Source: Lineus longissimus (taxonomy: Eukaryota; Nemertea; Pilidiophora; Heteronemertea; Lineidae). Taken from it: a stretch of DNA of 64,000 nt. Shown here piece after piece: positions 55,701 through 64,000 of the stretch. The first letter of the stretch is position 1, and each line of letters begins with the position of its first letter. Under the pieces are notes generated by a model that was given only the letters and a program-made list of their open reading frames with translations, searched no databases and was not told the origin of the DNA. The stretch spans positions 1,176,001 through 1,240,000 of the forward strand of contig NC_088321.1 of assembly GCF_910592395.1 (NCBI RefSeq), written 5' to 3'. Made by a program: the position numbers and the translations under genes.

Positions 55701-58700
55701 TGTGTAACGTCGTTTAACTTTTAGTATGTTAAACAAATCAAGCTGAACGTATTGCATAGACTGTTATATAGTAAGACAATGGCGTTCTAACACATGTTTA
55801 GAGTGCACAATTCATTGTTAAGATTCTTCATATATTCGATGTTTCGTGTTGAACTCTACAGGACCGCGTTGGCGTGAGAGCAACAATCATATTGATGATT
55901 GTTGTTCGTAGGCCAGGCGGGATTGATATAAACCTCACCCCGAATGGTCTTGAAAACATGTAGAGACGGAATATATGAAGATGACATCTTTCTATGTGCC
56001 ATACCTAGCTGAGTAGTTAGAGCTCGGGAGTGTTTGGGACTGGTTCCACGACAGCGGGAAGCCGCTTTCGGAACGCTATGTATAAACACGGAAAAATTCG
56101 TAAAGGTTATGACTTTTACGAGGTTTTCCGCTTTTGTCCGTTGTAACAGTAGTTGTCATTGTTTATTTAGTTATTACTAATCTTTCGATAATCTTCCAGG
56201 ACTAACAGTGTGTGATTTTCAGCCAAGATTGAAATCCCGTCAGCATGTGATATAATTGGTGGTAATTGGTTACACGCCACGCCACCGAGCGTGAGAAACA
56301 GTAACCAATAGTTTCATACCTGTCCAAGAGATGTCACCACTACTGATCTATTTTTAGGTTAGGAAGGATATCCCGGAAAATGTACAGACAGAAATATGTG
56401 TTCATCTATACAAAAGTATACTAACGAGTAGCTTTTTTACTGTAAAGGGCGTGTCTCCAGGTATGATGACGTCATTTCATTTGCATACCTTGCCTCGTTC
56501 CGAATGTTTCATTTGCATACATCAATACACTCTCAAAAGAAAACATTATTTTAAATCTCTGACACAATTTGTGTTTTGTTGAACAGTGTGGTATTTGAAT
56601 TGTTTCGATCAAAACTCGCTTTGTTTTCTTCTGTGTTGACCTTCTACAATTTGGTTCGTTTCATGGGTTGGTTACAAATCTCCACACTAGGTGTCGCGAC
56701 GCAATAAGTGTTTGTTTTCTGTAGCCATCTAGCGAGTAGATTTTGAACCAATCTATGATGCGCCTCAGCCGGACTTATTGACCCAATCAAACTGCTTCCG
56801 TCGATAAGAAATAAACGTCAGGTCGTAGCAAATCGTTATTATTTCTTAAACAATGATAAATGTAGTCGACATAGTTGTTTTATTTACAGAGTTTGGTGAA
56901 TGTTCATCGTCTCAGCTTCTTAACTTATTTTCTCAGCAAAGTTTTATCTTCCATATTTATCTACATACACACATGCATTATTTCGACACCAGCTGAGCCT
57001 TGCCTCTCAATCTTCCCACAGGGGCGCCACTGTCTTCCTAATTCCCTCACCCGCCACCAGGGCTGCCACTGTCGCTAGTGTTAAGTTATAGTTCAGCATG
57101 CTTTTTATTCTTTTGTAGGTTTTAAAGAACTTCCCAGATTGTCTTCAAGCAGACATTTGTCTACATTTGAATCGGAACTTATTAAACAATTGTTGTGCTT
57201 TCAAAGGTGCAAGTCCAGGTGAGTGCGAGCGCCATCTAGCGTTAAACCATTGAACTAAACCTGGCTGCGCCCCCTTGTGCATTATGGGGAAATTAGTCCT
57301 GGTTTCACTCTTCCATTTCTGGTTCCTCTACATCTCACCAGGTTTTGGTGGACTTTCCATTTTAAAACTTTTTTTTCTTGAGTGAAAAAACTCTTCTTTA
57401 TGAATTGGCAAAAAGGAAAACCATTTGTAACTTTTTTGTCCCCAACGTCTGACCTAATCATTCACGCACATCACAGCCTCCCCGAATAGTTTAAGATCAC
57501 GTCGCTAGGGCGACACCCAAGCGACGGAAACTGATCACTACGATAAAATCATCTGCTTTGTTCATTTTGAATTGAATGCATTTCTGCCAGATTGATTTTG
57601 TTTGTTTCTAAGCAATGCACTGTTCCGCTAAATGCTTGTCAATGTACGAATGTTGTTGTGTCATTTTGCATCTTGACCTAAAGAACTATAATTGCACCAT
57701 CACAATTCCACATGAAAGGACAGTATGTATGCTTAGAGCGCAAAGACATACAGTCATGTAGAATTGCGTTGCTGTCGAGAGAAGATAGACAGTGTCGCCA
57801 TCTTACATTGAAACTTTGAATCAATAAATGTATACACATGTACTCATGTTTACAATTGTGTAAATAAATCCAACATCGCTGTTGTCTAGACTGATATATA
57901 AGCACGATAGCTACCAAGTTTCTGCGGAATTGTTTGCGTTATAACTGGTTATGACACTGCATATTTTGATTATCTGAGCAACTAGAAAATACATTGAACA
58001 CGAATGGTGTATGCCTTTAAGCGTCAACTCATGTTTACAATTGTGTAAATAAATCCAACAACGCTGTTGTGTCGACTGATATATAAGTACGATAGCTACC
58101 AAGTTTCAGCGGAATTGTTTGTGTTAAAATTGGTTATGACACTGTATATGTTGATTATCTGAGCCACTAGAAAATGCATTGAACACGAATGGTGTATGCC
58201 TTTAAGCGTCAACGCAAATTGGATATTCTAAATGACTGTATAAATTGATCAGCAAGATCACATGCGGAATGAGAACTAAGTGAATACGTTAATGCTGCAG
58301 GGTGCCTGAGAATCCTTTCACTGAAGTTCAAGTCAACACACGCGCCGCCTGGCGACACTTTAGTACACCCAGGGGATGTGTTGGACGCCATCTACTTCAT
58401 CGCGAGGGGTTCTATCGAAATACTCAAGGAGGATATCGTCATGGCCATATTAGGTAAGATCATTTACATAATCATATCGCATATTTGTACAGTACCCCCA
58501 GGTATATGGCACGGCTTAACCCGCCGGCCATGAGGGAATTCCTTTATGGCCCAGTGGTTGGCGCGTTGGTACCAGAGTGGACGTTAAGCAACGTTGAGCA
58601 ACCTTTGGATCGGTGACCGGCGCGTACAATGCATCGAGCACTTTTGCCAAATATTCATGGGGCTTTCACTCATTTCCCAGCTTTTGATCGGAAGCAACGT

Positions 58701-59118
58701 TTCGTCTCAAAACAGGGTGGGTCTGAAGTCAAGTGATACCCGTTCCCCGTGGCCAGGCCGCGAGCGCTAAAGCTATGGTTATTCTGTAAGATTTGCTTGA
58801 AGTAACATCAGTCGGCGCGAGTTCCTAAATCGAGATATCTTGTAGGTCATAATCGTAGGGTGTTGTACAGGTATTTCTTCCGTCTATTTTCATTTGTCTT
58901 TTGAAATTCTTCCAGGAAAGGACGACATCTTCGGCGAAAATATAAAAGATATTTACGAGGGCGGGATCCCTGGAAAATCCAATTATTGTGTCCGTGCACT
59001 TTCGTACAGTGACTTGCATAAAATAGAGATTGAAGACCTGACGGAAGTGCTCGACATGTACCCAGAATTCGCTGAAGGCTTCCTGGATAAGTTTCACGTG
59101 ACCTTTAACCTGCGAGCG
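46613..59118 (+). CDS. ERG-type voltage-gated potassium channel (KCNH2/6/7-like), partial gene
   Basis: Seven exons (46613-46732, 47024-47512, 51672-52071, 52556-52755, 57119-57218, 58301-58453, 58916-59118) total 1665 bases and read as 555 codons in one frame across consistent GT-AG junctions. Residue order: linker (1-85), S1 (about 87-109), S2 (135-156), S3 (178-197), S4 with K/R every third residue (209-226), S5 (234-258), turret with NKT and NDT sequons, pore helix and SIGFGN filter (312-317), S6 with the FGN motif, C-linker (to about 435), and cyclic-nucleotide-binding homology domain (437-555). ERG family members are tetrameric K+ channels that set repolarisation and resting potential. 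The PAS/eag exons, start codon and distal C-terminus lie outside the window or are unrecognised. Assignment to ERG rather than EAG or ELK rests on [24 protein letters not shown] and S-x-GFGN. Confidence 0.93.
47024..47512 (+). CDS. channel exon b: S1-S3
   Basis: 163 codons, phase 0 on both sides (acceptor attttcag, donor GAT|GTAAGT). Includes [13 protein letters not shown] leading into S1, an acidic S1-S2 loop that replaces the vertebrate Cys-containing loop, [20 protein letters not shown] in S2, and [20 protein letters not shown] in S3. The Asp residues of S2 and S3 that pair with S4 charges are present. Confidence 0.95.
47985..48090 (-). mobile_element. diverged half of a family B MITE in the channel intron
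   Basis: gaccgccaatagctttgata, aagcgcataacagaat, ggacatttcaaactg match the reverse copy at 25925-25995 with many changes. Only one end remains. Confidence 0.5.
48091..50960. other. intron sequence of the channel gene
   Basis: Part of the 4.2-kb intron 47513-51671. It has some (caa)n-like simple sequence at 48118-48175 and scattered short frames without domains. No nested gene is supported. Confidence 0.4.
50985..51245 (-). pseudogene. C-terminal relic of a LINE reverse-transcriptase ORF
   Basis: On the minus strand: [20 protein letters not shown], then [36 protein letters not shown]. This is the conserved end of many LINE ORF2 proteins: C-x-C...(D/E)QTPEH(V/L)...C followed by R...WP.GTS..TKLW. 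It is inserted antisense in the channel intron between S3 and S4 exons and is no longer intact at its 5' side. Confidence 0.7.
51672..52071 (+). CDS. channel exon c: S4, S5, turret, pore and start of S6
   Basis: 400 bases, phase 0 to 1 (acceptor ccttttcag, donor GGAT|GTAAGT). Encodes the voltage sensor ([18 protein letters not shown]), [20 protein letters not shown] (S5), a 40-residue turret with two N-glycosylation sequons, and [20 protein letters not shown]. The filter has SIGFGN where vertebrate ERG has SVGFGN. Position G-F-G and the following N are retained. Confidence 0.95.
52556..52755 (+). CDS. channel exon d: end of S6 and C-linker
   Basis: 200 bases, phase 1 to 0 (acceptor cccttgcag, donor AGC|GTAAGT). 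Encodes [20 protein letters not shown] then the C-linker [20 protein letters not shown] and [10 protein letters not shown]. It carries the S6 gate region. The S6 Tyr used by many drugs in vertebrate ERG (LMYAS) is Ser here (LMSAA). Confidence 0.95.
53966..54040. repeat. 14-bp repeat gcaatttagaccat in a channel intron
   Basis: Four to five irregular units in 75 bp. Simple repeat expansion. Confidence 0.75.
54041..57118. other. intron sequence of the channel gene
   Basis: Rest of the 4.36-kb intron before exon e. No repeat or nested gene could be identified with confidence. Confidence 0.4.
57119..57218 (+). CDS. channel exon e: C-linker to start of CNB-homology domain
   Basis: 100 bases, phase 0 to 1 (acceptor cttttgtag, donor CCAG|GTGAGT). 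Reads [20 protein letters not shown] and [13 protein letters not shown], directly matching the segment after NGIDMN in KCNH proteins. It is short enough to be missed by ORF-length filters. Confidence 0.95.
57842..58213. repeat. 185-bp tandem duplication in a channel intron
   Basis: actcatgtttacaattgtgt at 57842 recurs at 58027. Both units continue through ataaatccaacaacgctgtt, gatagctaccaagtttc and gtatgcctttaagcgtcaac. The second unit ends about 90 bp before exon f. Confidence 0.92.
58301..58453 (+). CDS. channel exon f: CNB-homology domain, first half
   Basis: 153 bases, phase 1 to 1 (acceptor tgctgcag, donor TTAG|GTAAGA). Reads [40 protein letters not shown] and [11 protein letters not shown], the beta-roll of the domain. 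Confidence 0.95.
58488..58640 (+). mobile_element. SINE with 5S rRNA-like promoter, copy 2
   Basis: Same family as 46040-46215, in forward orientation: acggcttaacccgccggcca, tggcccagtggttggcgcg, ttaagcaacgttgagc, ctttggatcggtgaccg. This copy has lost about 8 bases between the intermediate and C boxes, so its promoter spacing is damaged. Confidence 0.75.
58916..59118 (+). CDS. channel exon g: CNB-homology domain, second half
   Basis: 203 bases, phase 1 to 0 (acceptor cttccag, donor GCG|GTAAGT). Reads [40 protein letters not shown] and [20 protein letters not shown]. The phosphate-cassette Arg needed for cyclic-nucleotide binding is not in the usual context, as in other KCNH channels. The following exon was not found before the window ends. 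Confidence 0.93.
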
Positions 59119-59826
59119 GTAAGTAGAAAATGTGAACTCGTTCGGAACAACGTGTGTTCCGATTCTATATTATTAGCTTTGCCTGATAAATAACTTTCCC
59201 GTGAAAGGTGGCGGACTCTGTTTCCCCAAGAGGGGGTTCTTTTTGCTTGTAATATAACCGGCAATGAGGGAACACACTACAGATTTAACAGGAATTCAAC
59301 AACTCTTTATTTCTGTACAAACATGACAAAAGGTAGAAATTACCGCCACATATTTCAACTTCACACGATGATCTCCATTAGCAGCATATTTTTCCGAGTC
59401 GTTGACATGACGTAATTTTTGGGGTCTGCTAGGAAGTTCGGATCTGTGACCACTTTTACAATTTGTATTTCTGGCCTAGGATTGCGTTGGTCTGCCGCAG
59501 TTTAGACGCAGTAGCACTCTTTCTGTCAAAACACACCATCTTTAATTTGTACCATGTGAATAGACGGTTTGCGAAAACAATAGCCGGCCATTTTGAAAAG
59601 CCCCTTTCACAGGCAACGTAATTCACCATGACATAAAAGTCATTTTTTAAATCGAATGATCAGCAAAATCATTCAAAATATCATGAACTTTGGAAGACAT
59701 GGACAACTTCAAGTAAATAGCTCGGATATGTTCGTCTTCCGTTACTTTTTTCCCATGGTAAACTGACGTTGCCTGTGAAAAGCGCTTTTCAAAATGGCCG
59801 AACTCATCTTCGGAAACCATCTGTTA
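59119..59826. other. intron or intergenic, no recognisable exon
   Basis: Presumably the next channel intron. A pair of complementary stretches (gaaaacaatagccggccattttgaaaagcccctttcacaggcaacg near 59570-59620; the complement near 59765-59820) forms a loose inverted repeat of about 45 bp. Confidence 0.5.
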
Positions 59827-60305
59827 ATAGGGAGTTCCCGCATTGCTTACGATTACGATTATGATTACGATTTCAAAGCCGTAATCGTAATACTCTCAAA
59901 ACCGGCATGAACCAGAAATTTTGTTTCCGCATTCACACCAACGACTTGGTGTACTGTAGTGTAGGCCCTATACTCTGCTCTCATGCTCTGGGTGCACTTT
60001 TCTCGGCGCTAAAACATGATCAAAATCGCCGTTGATCACATTAAATGCAGTTCCTATGTTTGACAGATATGTTCTAAAGTATTCTTAAATGAATATTTCA
60101 CCTTGAATGTGATATGTAGCGTGGAAAATAGGCTTTTCGCTAATCCATGTAATCGTTTTTCGACTTACGAAGATCAGCCGGAATCCTCGTAAGAACGAGA
60201 CGAAAGTACCATCGACGATTTCGCCGGGGATGACGTAGCCCCAAAAATCGATGACGTCAAACACAAATCGTAATCGTAATCGTAAGCGATGCGGAAACTC
60301 GCTAA
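59827..60305. mobile_element. element with cgatta-repeat inverted termini, copy 2
   Basis: Counterpart of 16979-17438, with an extra aagccgtaatcgtaata near its left end. The interior differs by scattered substitutions, almost all of which would change amino acids in any frame, so the interior is not under coding constraint. Confidence 0.85.
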
Positions 60306-63204
60306 TGTCAATGCATCCCCGCCCTAGTTACTGTGTCCCTCGTCTTGTTCTAATTCATTCTCCCCTCTCTCCTGAAAGACCCACGCAGCGGTAAGAATAC
60401 ACTGCTTCTTAGAATGCTCCATAGGTGGCGTGATCAATGTTACTGTTCCCCTCTCCTCGTTTTCGCGCCATTTTTTTCAGCTGGGATGTGTGTGTATAAA
60501 GTGTTGCATTGTATAATACTGCCCACTAACATTTTACCTGGCCGTATTCAACTTCGACTGGAGTGCTCAAATTCGGAGTTTGGAACTCTCTTGTCAACAA
60601 CATCAGTGAACTTAACCTCATGATTCTGATAGAGTACTCACCCGTCCAGGAAAGTCTAATCTCGGCCCCAGTGATTATTTCGTAATCAAAGCATTGGCAT
60701 CCTTTGATGTTACTTCCACTTCCTGCCAACTGCACTTGTGGGTAATTTGGAATTACCAAATACCCACAGGGGCCGAGCGTAGTTTAAAAGCCGTTATACT
60801 CAATGAATCAGATAATTATCCTGGTGTACATGGTTTATTTTTTTATTTTCTTATTCCCGCCCATTAAAAGTGTCCATGAAAAGTCTATAGGATTGCTAGG
60901 ATGATATGAAATAAACCCGAAAGCGAACAGTGTTGTCCTATTCGACATCTTCTTCGGCCCATTTAGAGAGAACCATGTTGCATGACTTGTCAAATTGTAA
61001 ACAAACGTCCGCGTCATCCAACTTTTTCATGAACATCAGAAATTGAAAAAAACAACAAAGCATATTTCCTGAACGTCATTGGTTAAGGAAATGTTCAGTA
61101 TTTTTTCTCATAGCCATGTAACATACTACATGTACATGTAAATCATGTTGTGAATGACGAACTTTTCCCCTTTTCGTTGGAAAAAAATACAGTAGAACCT
61201 CTCTATTAGGTTCCACTAAACTTGGTTTTTCTGAAGTACTGAGTTTTCATAATCGCATGGGAAAAATACGATCTTTCCTCAATACGAAGTTTTACAAACA
61301 CAATGAAAAAGTACGATTTTAACGTACTTGTACGAAATTCTCAAAAGGAAAACTGTGAATTTGTCTACGTAATGCGAAATTTTCGCATTCGTTTTTTACG
61401 ACAGTCTTCCTAATCTACGGAATATTTCTGTTCTTATCAAATTTGGTGAAATTTCTTTTCTATGTACAAATCATTTGATTGTGAAATTTTTGGTGTTTTT
61501 TTTTTCAATTTCCCTTGTTCATTGTTGGTGTACGTTTTTAATGTTGTACCGTCCCGAGTGTGGAATGAAACTGATGTTCATAAATGTTAACAAAAGAAAA
61601 TAAAAACCAGTCTTTTTAGTCGTTCTGTGTATACACATGGATGTTCCGTGTTCAAGATTGAACTGCATTATTAGAGGGTTTGCGCAACATTCACCATTTC
61701 GCCAGCTGTGTCTGGCTCATGCCGTGACGTCATTTGACGTTTGCTCAAGTGAAAATCAGCGCCGCCTGTAGGTATGCCGATGCATTATTGACGAAGGTTT
61801 TGATGATCCTCCGTTTGCAAAAAAACAAGGATATTTTAATAAATGGGTGCAAACTCGGTCTCTCTTTTGACTATTTTGACCGAGGAACGCACCTCGTGCT
61901 TTCTCTTCCAGCGAATTTTAAATTGAGGAAACTTTTAAAATAGCATTTAGACCTTAAAATCTAAAAATAAAGGGAACTAGTAAGGGCCTATTTTTAACAA
62001 GGCGATTTAAAACCGTCACGATATTTCTGTACTCCCTGTATATGATAGTAACTAGGGGATCTCTCGTAGGCCCAACACACCCGACAAGGTGTAAAGGAGA
62101 AGATATATCTAGAACGTTTCGATATCATGCCAACAAACTTCTTCAGAACACCGCTAGCATTTTATCTCTATTTGTAGCCGGACGAATACCCAGGTTTCCT
62201 CGTGGTAAAGTATGCCAAATAATACGGAATGATTAGGACGCATTGGTTGGTCATTTTTCTCCCAAGACGCATTTGACAAAATTTAAAATGTAAACAAAAC
62301 CTCGAAGAGTACCTAAAACCTATCACAAAGGTATTCATTGGAAAGCTTCCACTGAGTGCTTTGAAATGAATACCGACACGTGACATGGTTTCAATAATAT
62401 TTAGATTTTCAGACATTTTCTATCTTGAGCCTAATCGCCAGTGGCGGTGAAACGGTTATAATGATACACTGTGGTCTCCGTAATGTTGCTAAGCTCTCAT
62501 CCAGGCACGCTGCCATCAGCTGAAGAGGACACTAAATCGACAGGTGACGTGTGTCGGATACGTCAGGCTATAGTTTTCGTTGCTGGGACATAAACATCGG
62601 ATTCCATCACGGCCGCAGATTACACCCTCCATCACCATGTACATCATTGATATCAGATGAAATTGTAAGCTATACCACAGCTGAAAAATCATTGCAGTTC
62701 TCAATAATGTCCTGGCAACGAGGATGGCCGTACGTGTCTGACACACACAACCTGGTTCCTATTAGCTCCAAATCATGCATAATATAATATCATCGGCCTG
62801 AAGACGGTACAAAACCTTAATGGCCTCCAAACGACCAAGTCCTAAATTTGACGCTACAACTTTGTTCCTTTTACAATCGCCCTTGGAGAGTCAGCAGCGT
62901 GAACCCAAATCGCACCATGTGAAGCCAGGAGCCCAAACGATTGTGATACCCACAAATTTCCTTTTCAACCCCAATGCGTCCAAAGAATACTTTTTTCTGC
63001 ACTTTTGGATCAAGAGGTTATGCTTGAGTCAACTTTTAATTTTTACTTGACAGTGAACACTTCACAATGGTCAAGTTACAGTTTATTTTCTGTACATTAT
63101 GATGCAGAACTAGAAAAATCATGGAATATTTTTCAATGGCTTTTATTGAAGTTACTTACAGTACTATTTTCGCTAGGTATTTGTCAACGAAACCGTTATA
63201 AGTA
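60306..63204. other. gene-free stretch with one repeat fragment
   Basis: 61192-61215 (acagtagaacctctctatta) is a fragment of the 35325 family. acatgtacatgta occurs at about 61130. No further channel exon is recognisable here. Confidence 0.4.
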
Positions 63205-63206
63205 CG

Positions 63207-63372
63207 GTAGAACCTCTCTATTAAGGACACCCTTGGGACTGACAAGTGCTGTCCTTAATACTAGAGAGGTGTCCTGATTAGAGAGGTCAAATTGAATGGA
63301 AGCACCCAATTTGGGACCAAAACTAATGTCCTTAATAGAGAGGGTGTCCTTAATAGAGAGGTGTCCGCTAAT
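63207..63372. repeat. agaacctctctattaaggac repeat, extended copy
   Basis: Contains the full unit (63207-63300) plus two extra ccttaatagagag(g)gtgtcc modules. The opening and closing parts are complementary, giving a strong hairpin. Confidence 0.8.
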
Positions 63373-63374
63373 AT

Positions 63375-63480
63375 TATGAACAACTTGAAATTCTGAGCTG
63401 AAATTTGCAAGATATATTTTTGTCACTGACAGGAAGTTTTTAACAAAATGTTGTTGAGATTCAATCAATTTGAAATAATA
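63375..63480 (-). repeat. inverted partial unit of the 181-bp satellite
   Basis: gttgttgagattcaatcaat, actgacaggaagtttt and gaacaacttgaaattctgag are the reverse complement of blocks in the array that follows, so the array border is head-to-head. Confidence 0.85.
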
Positions 63481-63499
63481 TTTTGAAGTACATGTATTT

Positions 63500-64000
63500 A
63501 AAAAATGACCCTGAAACCACTATGGATATTCCAGCTGGCAGAGGGAAAATTACAAGTAATTTCAAATTGATTGAATCTCAACAAAATTTTGTTTACAACT
63601 TCCTGACAGTAACACAAATATATCCTGCAAATTTCAGCTCAAAATCCCAAGTTGTTCATGATATTTTGATGTATTTCCAAACCTGAAGACCCTAGAGTCA
63701 CTATGGATATTCCAGCTGGAAGAGGGAAAATTACAAGTAATTTCAAATTGATTGAATCTCAACAAAAATTTTTGTACAATTTCCTGACAGTAACACAAAT
63801 ATATCCTGCAAATTTCAGCTCAAAATCCCAAGTTGTTCATGATATTTTGATGTATTTCCAAACCTGAAGACCCTAGAGTCACTATGGATATTCCAGCTGG
63901 AAGAGGGAAAATTACAAGTAATTTCAAATTGATTGAATCTCAACAAAAATTTTTGTACAATTTCCTAACAGTAACACAAATATATCCTGCAAATTTCAGC
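63500..64000 (+). repeat. 181-bp satellite array running off the window
   Basis: The landmark tatggatattccagctgg occurs at 63521, 63702 and 63883, exactly 181 bp apart. Units two and three are almost identical. Short ORFs here are repeat artefacts. The total array length is unknown. Confidence 0.95.

Noticed and set aside
59119-64000. search for the next channel exon
   Set aside because: No frame with KCNH C-terminal similarity or a convincing acceptor plus open frame was found; this part of ERG proteins is poorly conserved, so absence is not proof.

Overview
The window is animal nuclear DNA: genes have GT-AG introns, the intergenic space is full of decayed SINEs, LINE tails, MITEs and satellites, and the gene families are metazoan. 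The repeat style (Pol III SINEs ending in a GCGCT-TATAA tail, acatgtac-rich stretches, foldback 'cgcgaaaa' elements, AGAACCTCTCTATTAAGGACACC repeats) suggests a marine invertebrate, probably a lophotrochozoan or invertebrate deuterostome. I cannot name the species from sequence alone.

Layout. 1-6300: repeats, with no gene that I can support. 6300-16300: a head-to-tail cluster of three paralogous RING/B-box/coiled-coil (TRIM-type) genes on the minus strand (coding spans 6535-8296, 9281-11645 and 13665-15437), plus a fragment of a fourth at about 6300-6475. Each gene has a tiny first coding exon holding the first half of the RING finger, a phase-0 intron inside the RING, and one large exon with the rest. 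An additional 5'UTR intron acceptor lies just upstream of each ATG. They have no B30.2, NHL or other known C-terminal domain but end in a CxCxxC-rich tail, shortened in the third gene. Their likely role is E3 ubiquitin ligase or innate-immune-type scaffold (family inference).

16300-46000: about 30 kb without a supportable host gene. It is built of SINEs, a miniature LTR element with a tRNA-like promoter in its LTRs and a MITE nested in one LTR, CCGG-flanked MITEs, long hairpins, several tandem arrays (13, 27, 69 and 75 bp units) and relics of retroelement coding sequence.

46600-59120: seven consecutive plus-strand exons of an ERG-type (KCNH2/6/7-like) voltage-gated potassium channel, 1665 coding bases (555 codons) in one uninterrupted frame. 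They cover the linker before S1, S1-S6, the pore with SIGFGN, the C-linker and the cyclic-nucleotide-binding homology domain. The N-terminal PAS/eag exons and the C-terminal tail are not recognisable in the window, so the gene is partial at both ends. Its introns hold LINE, SINE and MITE relics. 59120-64000 is repeats again, ending in a 181-bp satellite that runs off the window.

The TRIM cluster and the channel show no functional link. The most unusual material is in the repeats: the Pol III-promoter LTR mini-retrotransposon with its filled and empty MITE sites, a SINE and a LINE sharing the same 3' tail, MITEs repeatedly found in a CCGG context, a 104-bp-arm near-perfect palindrome, and the novel-looking Cys-rich tail of the TRIM genes.
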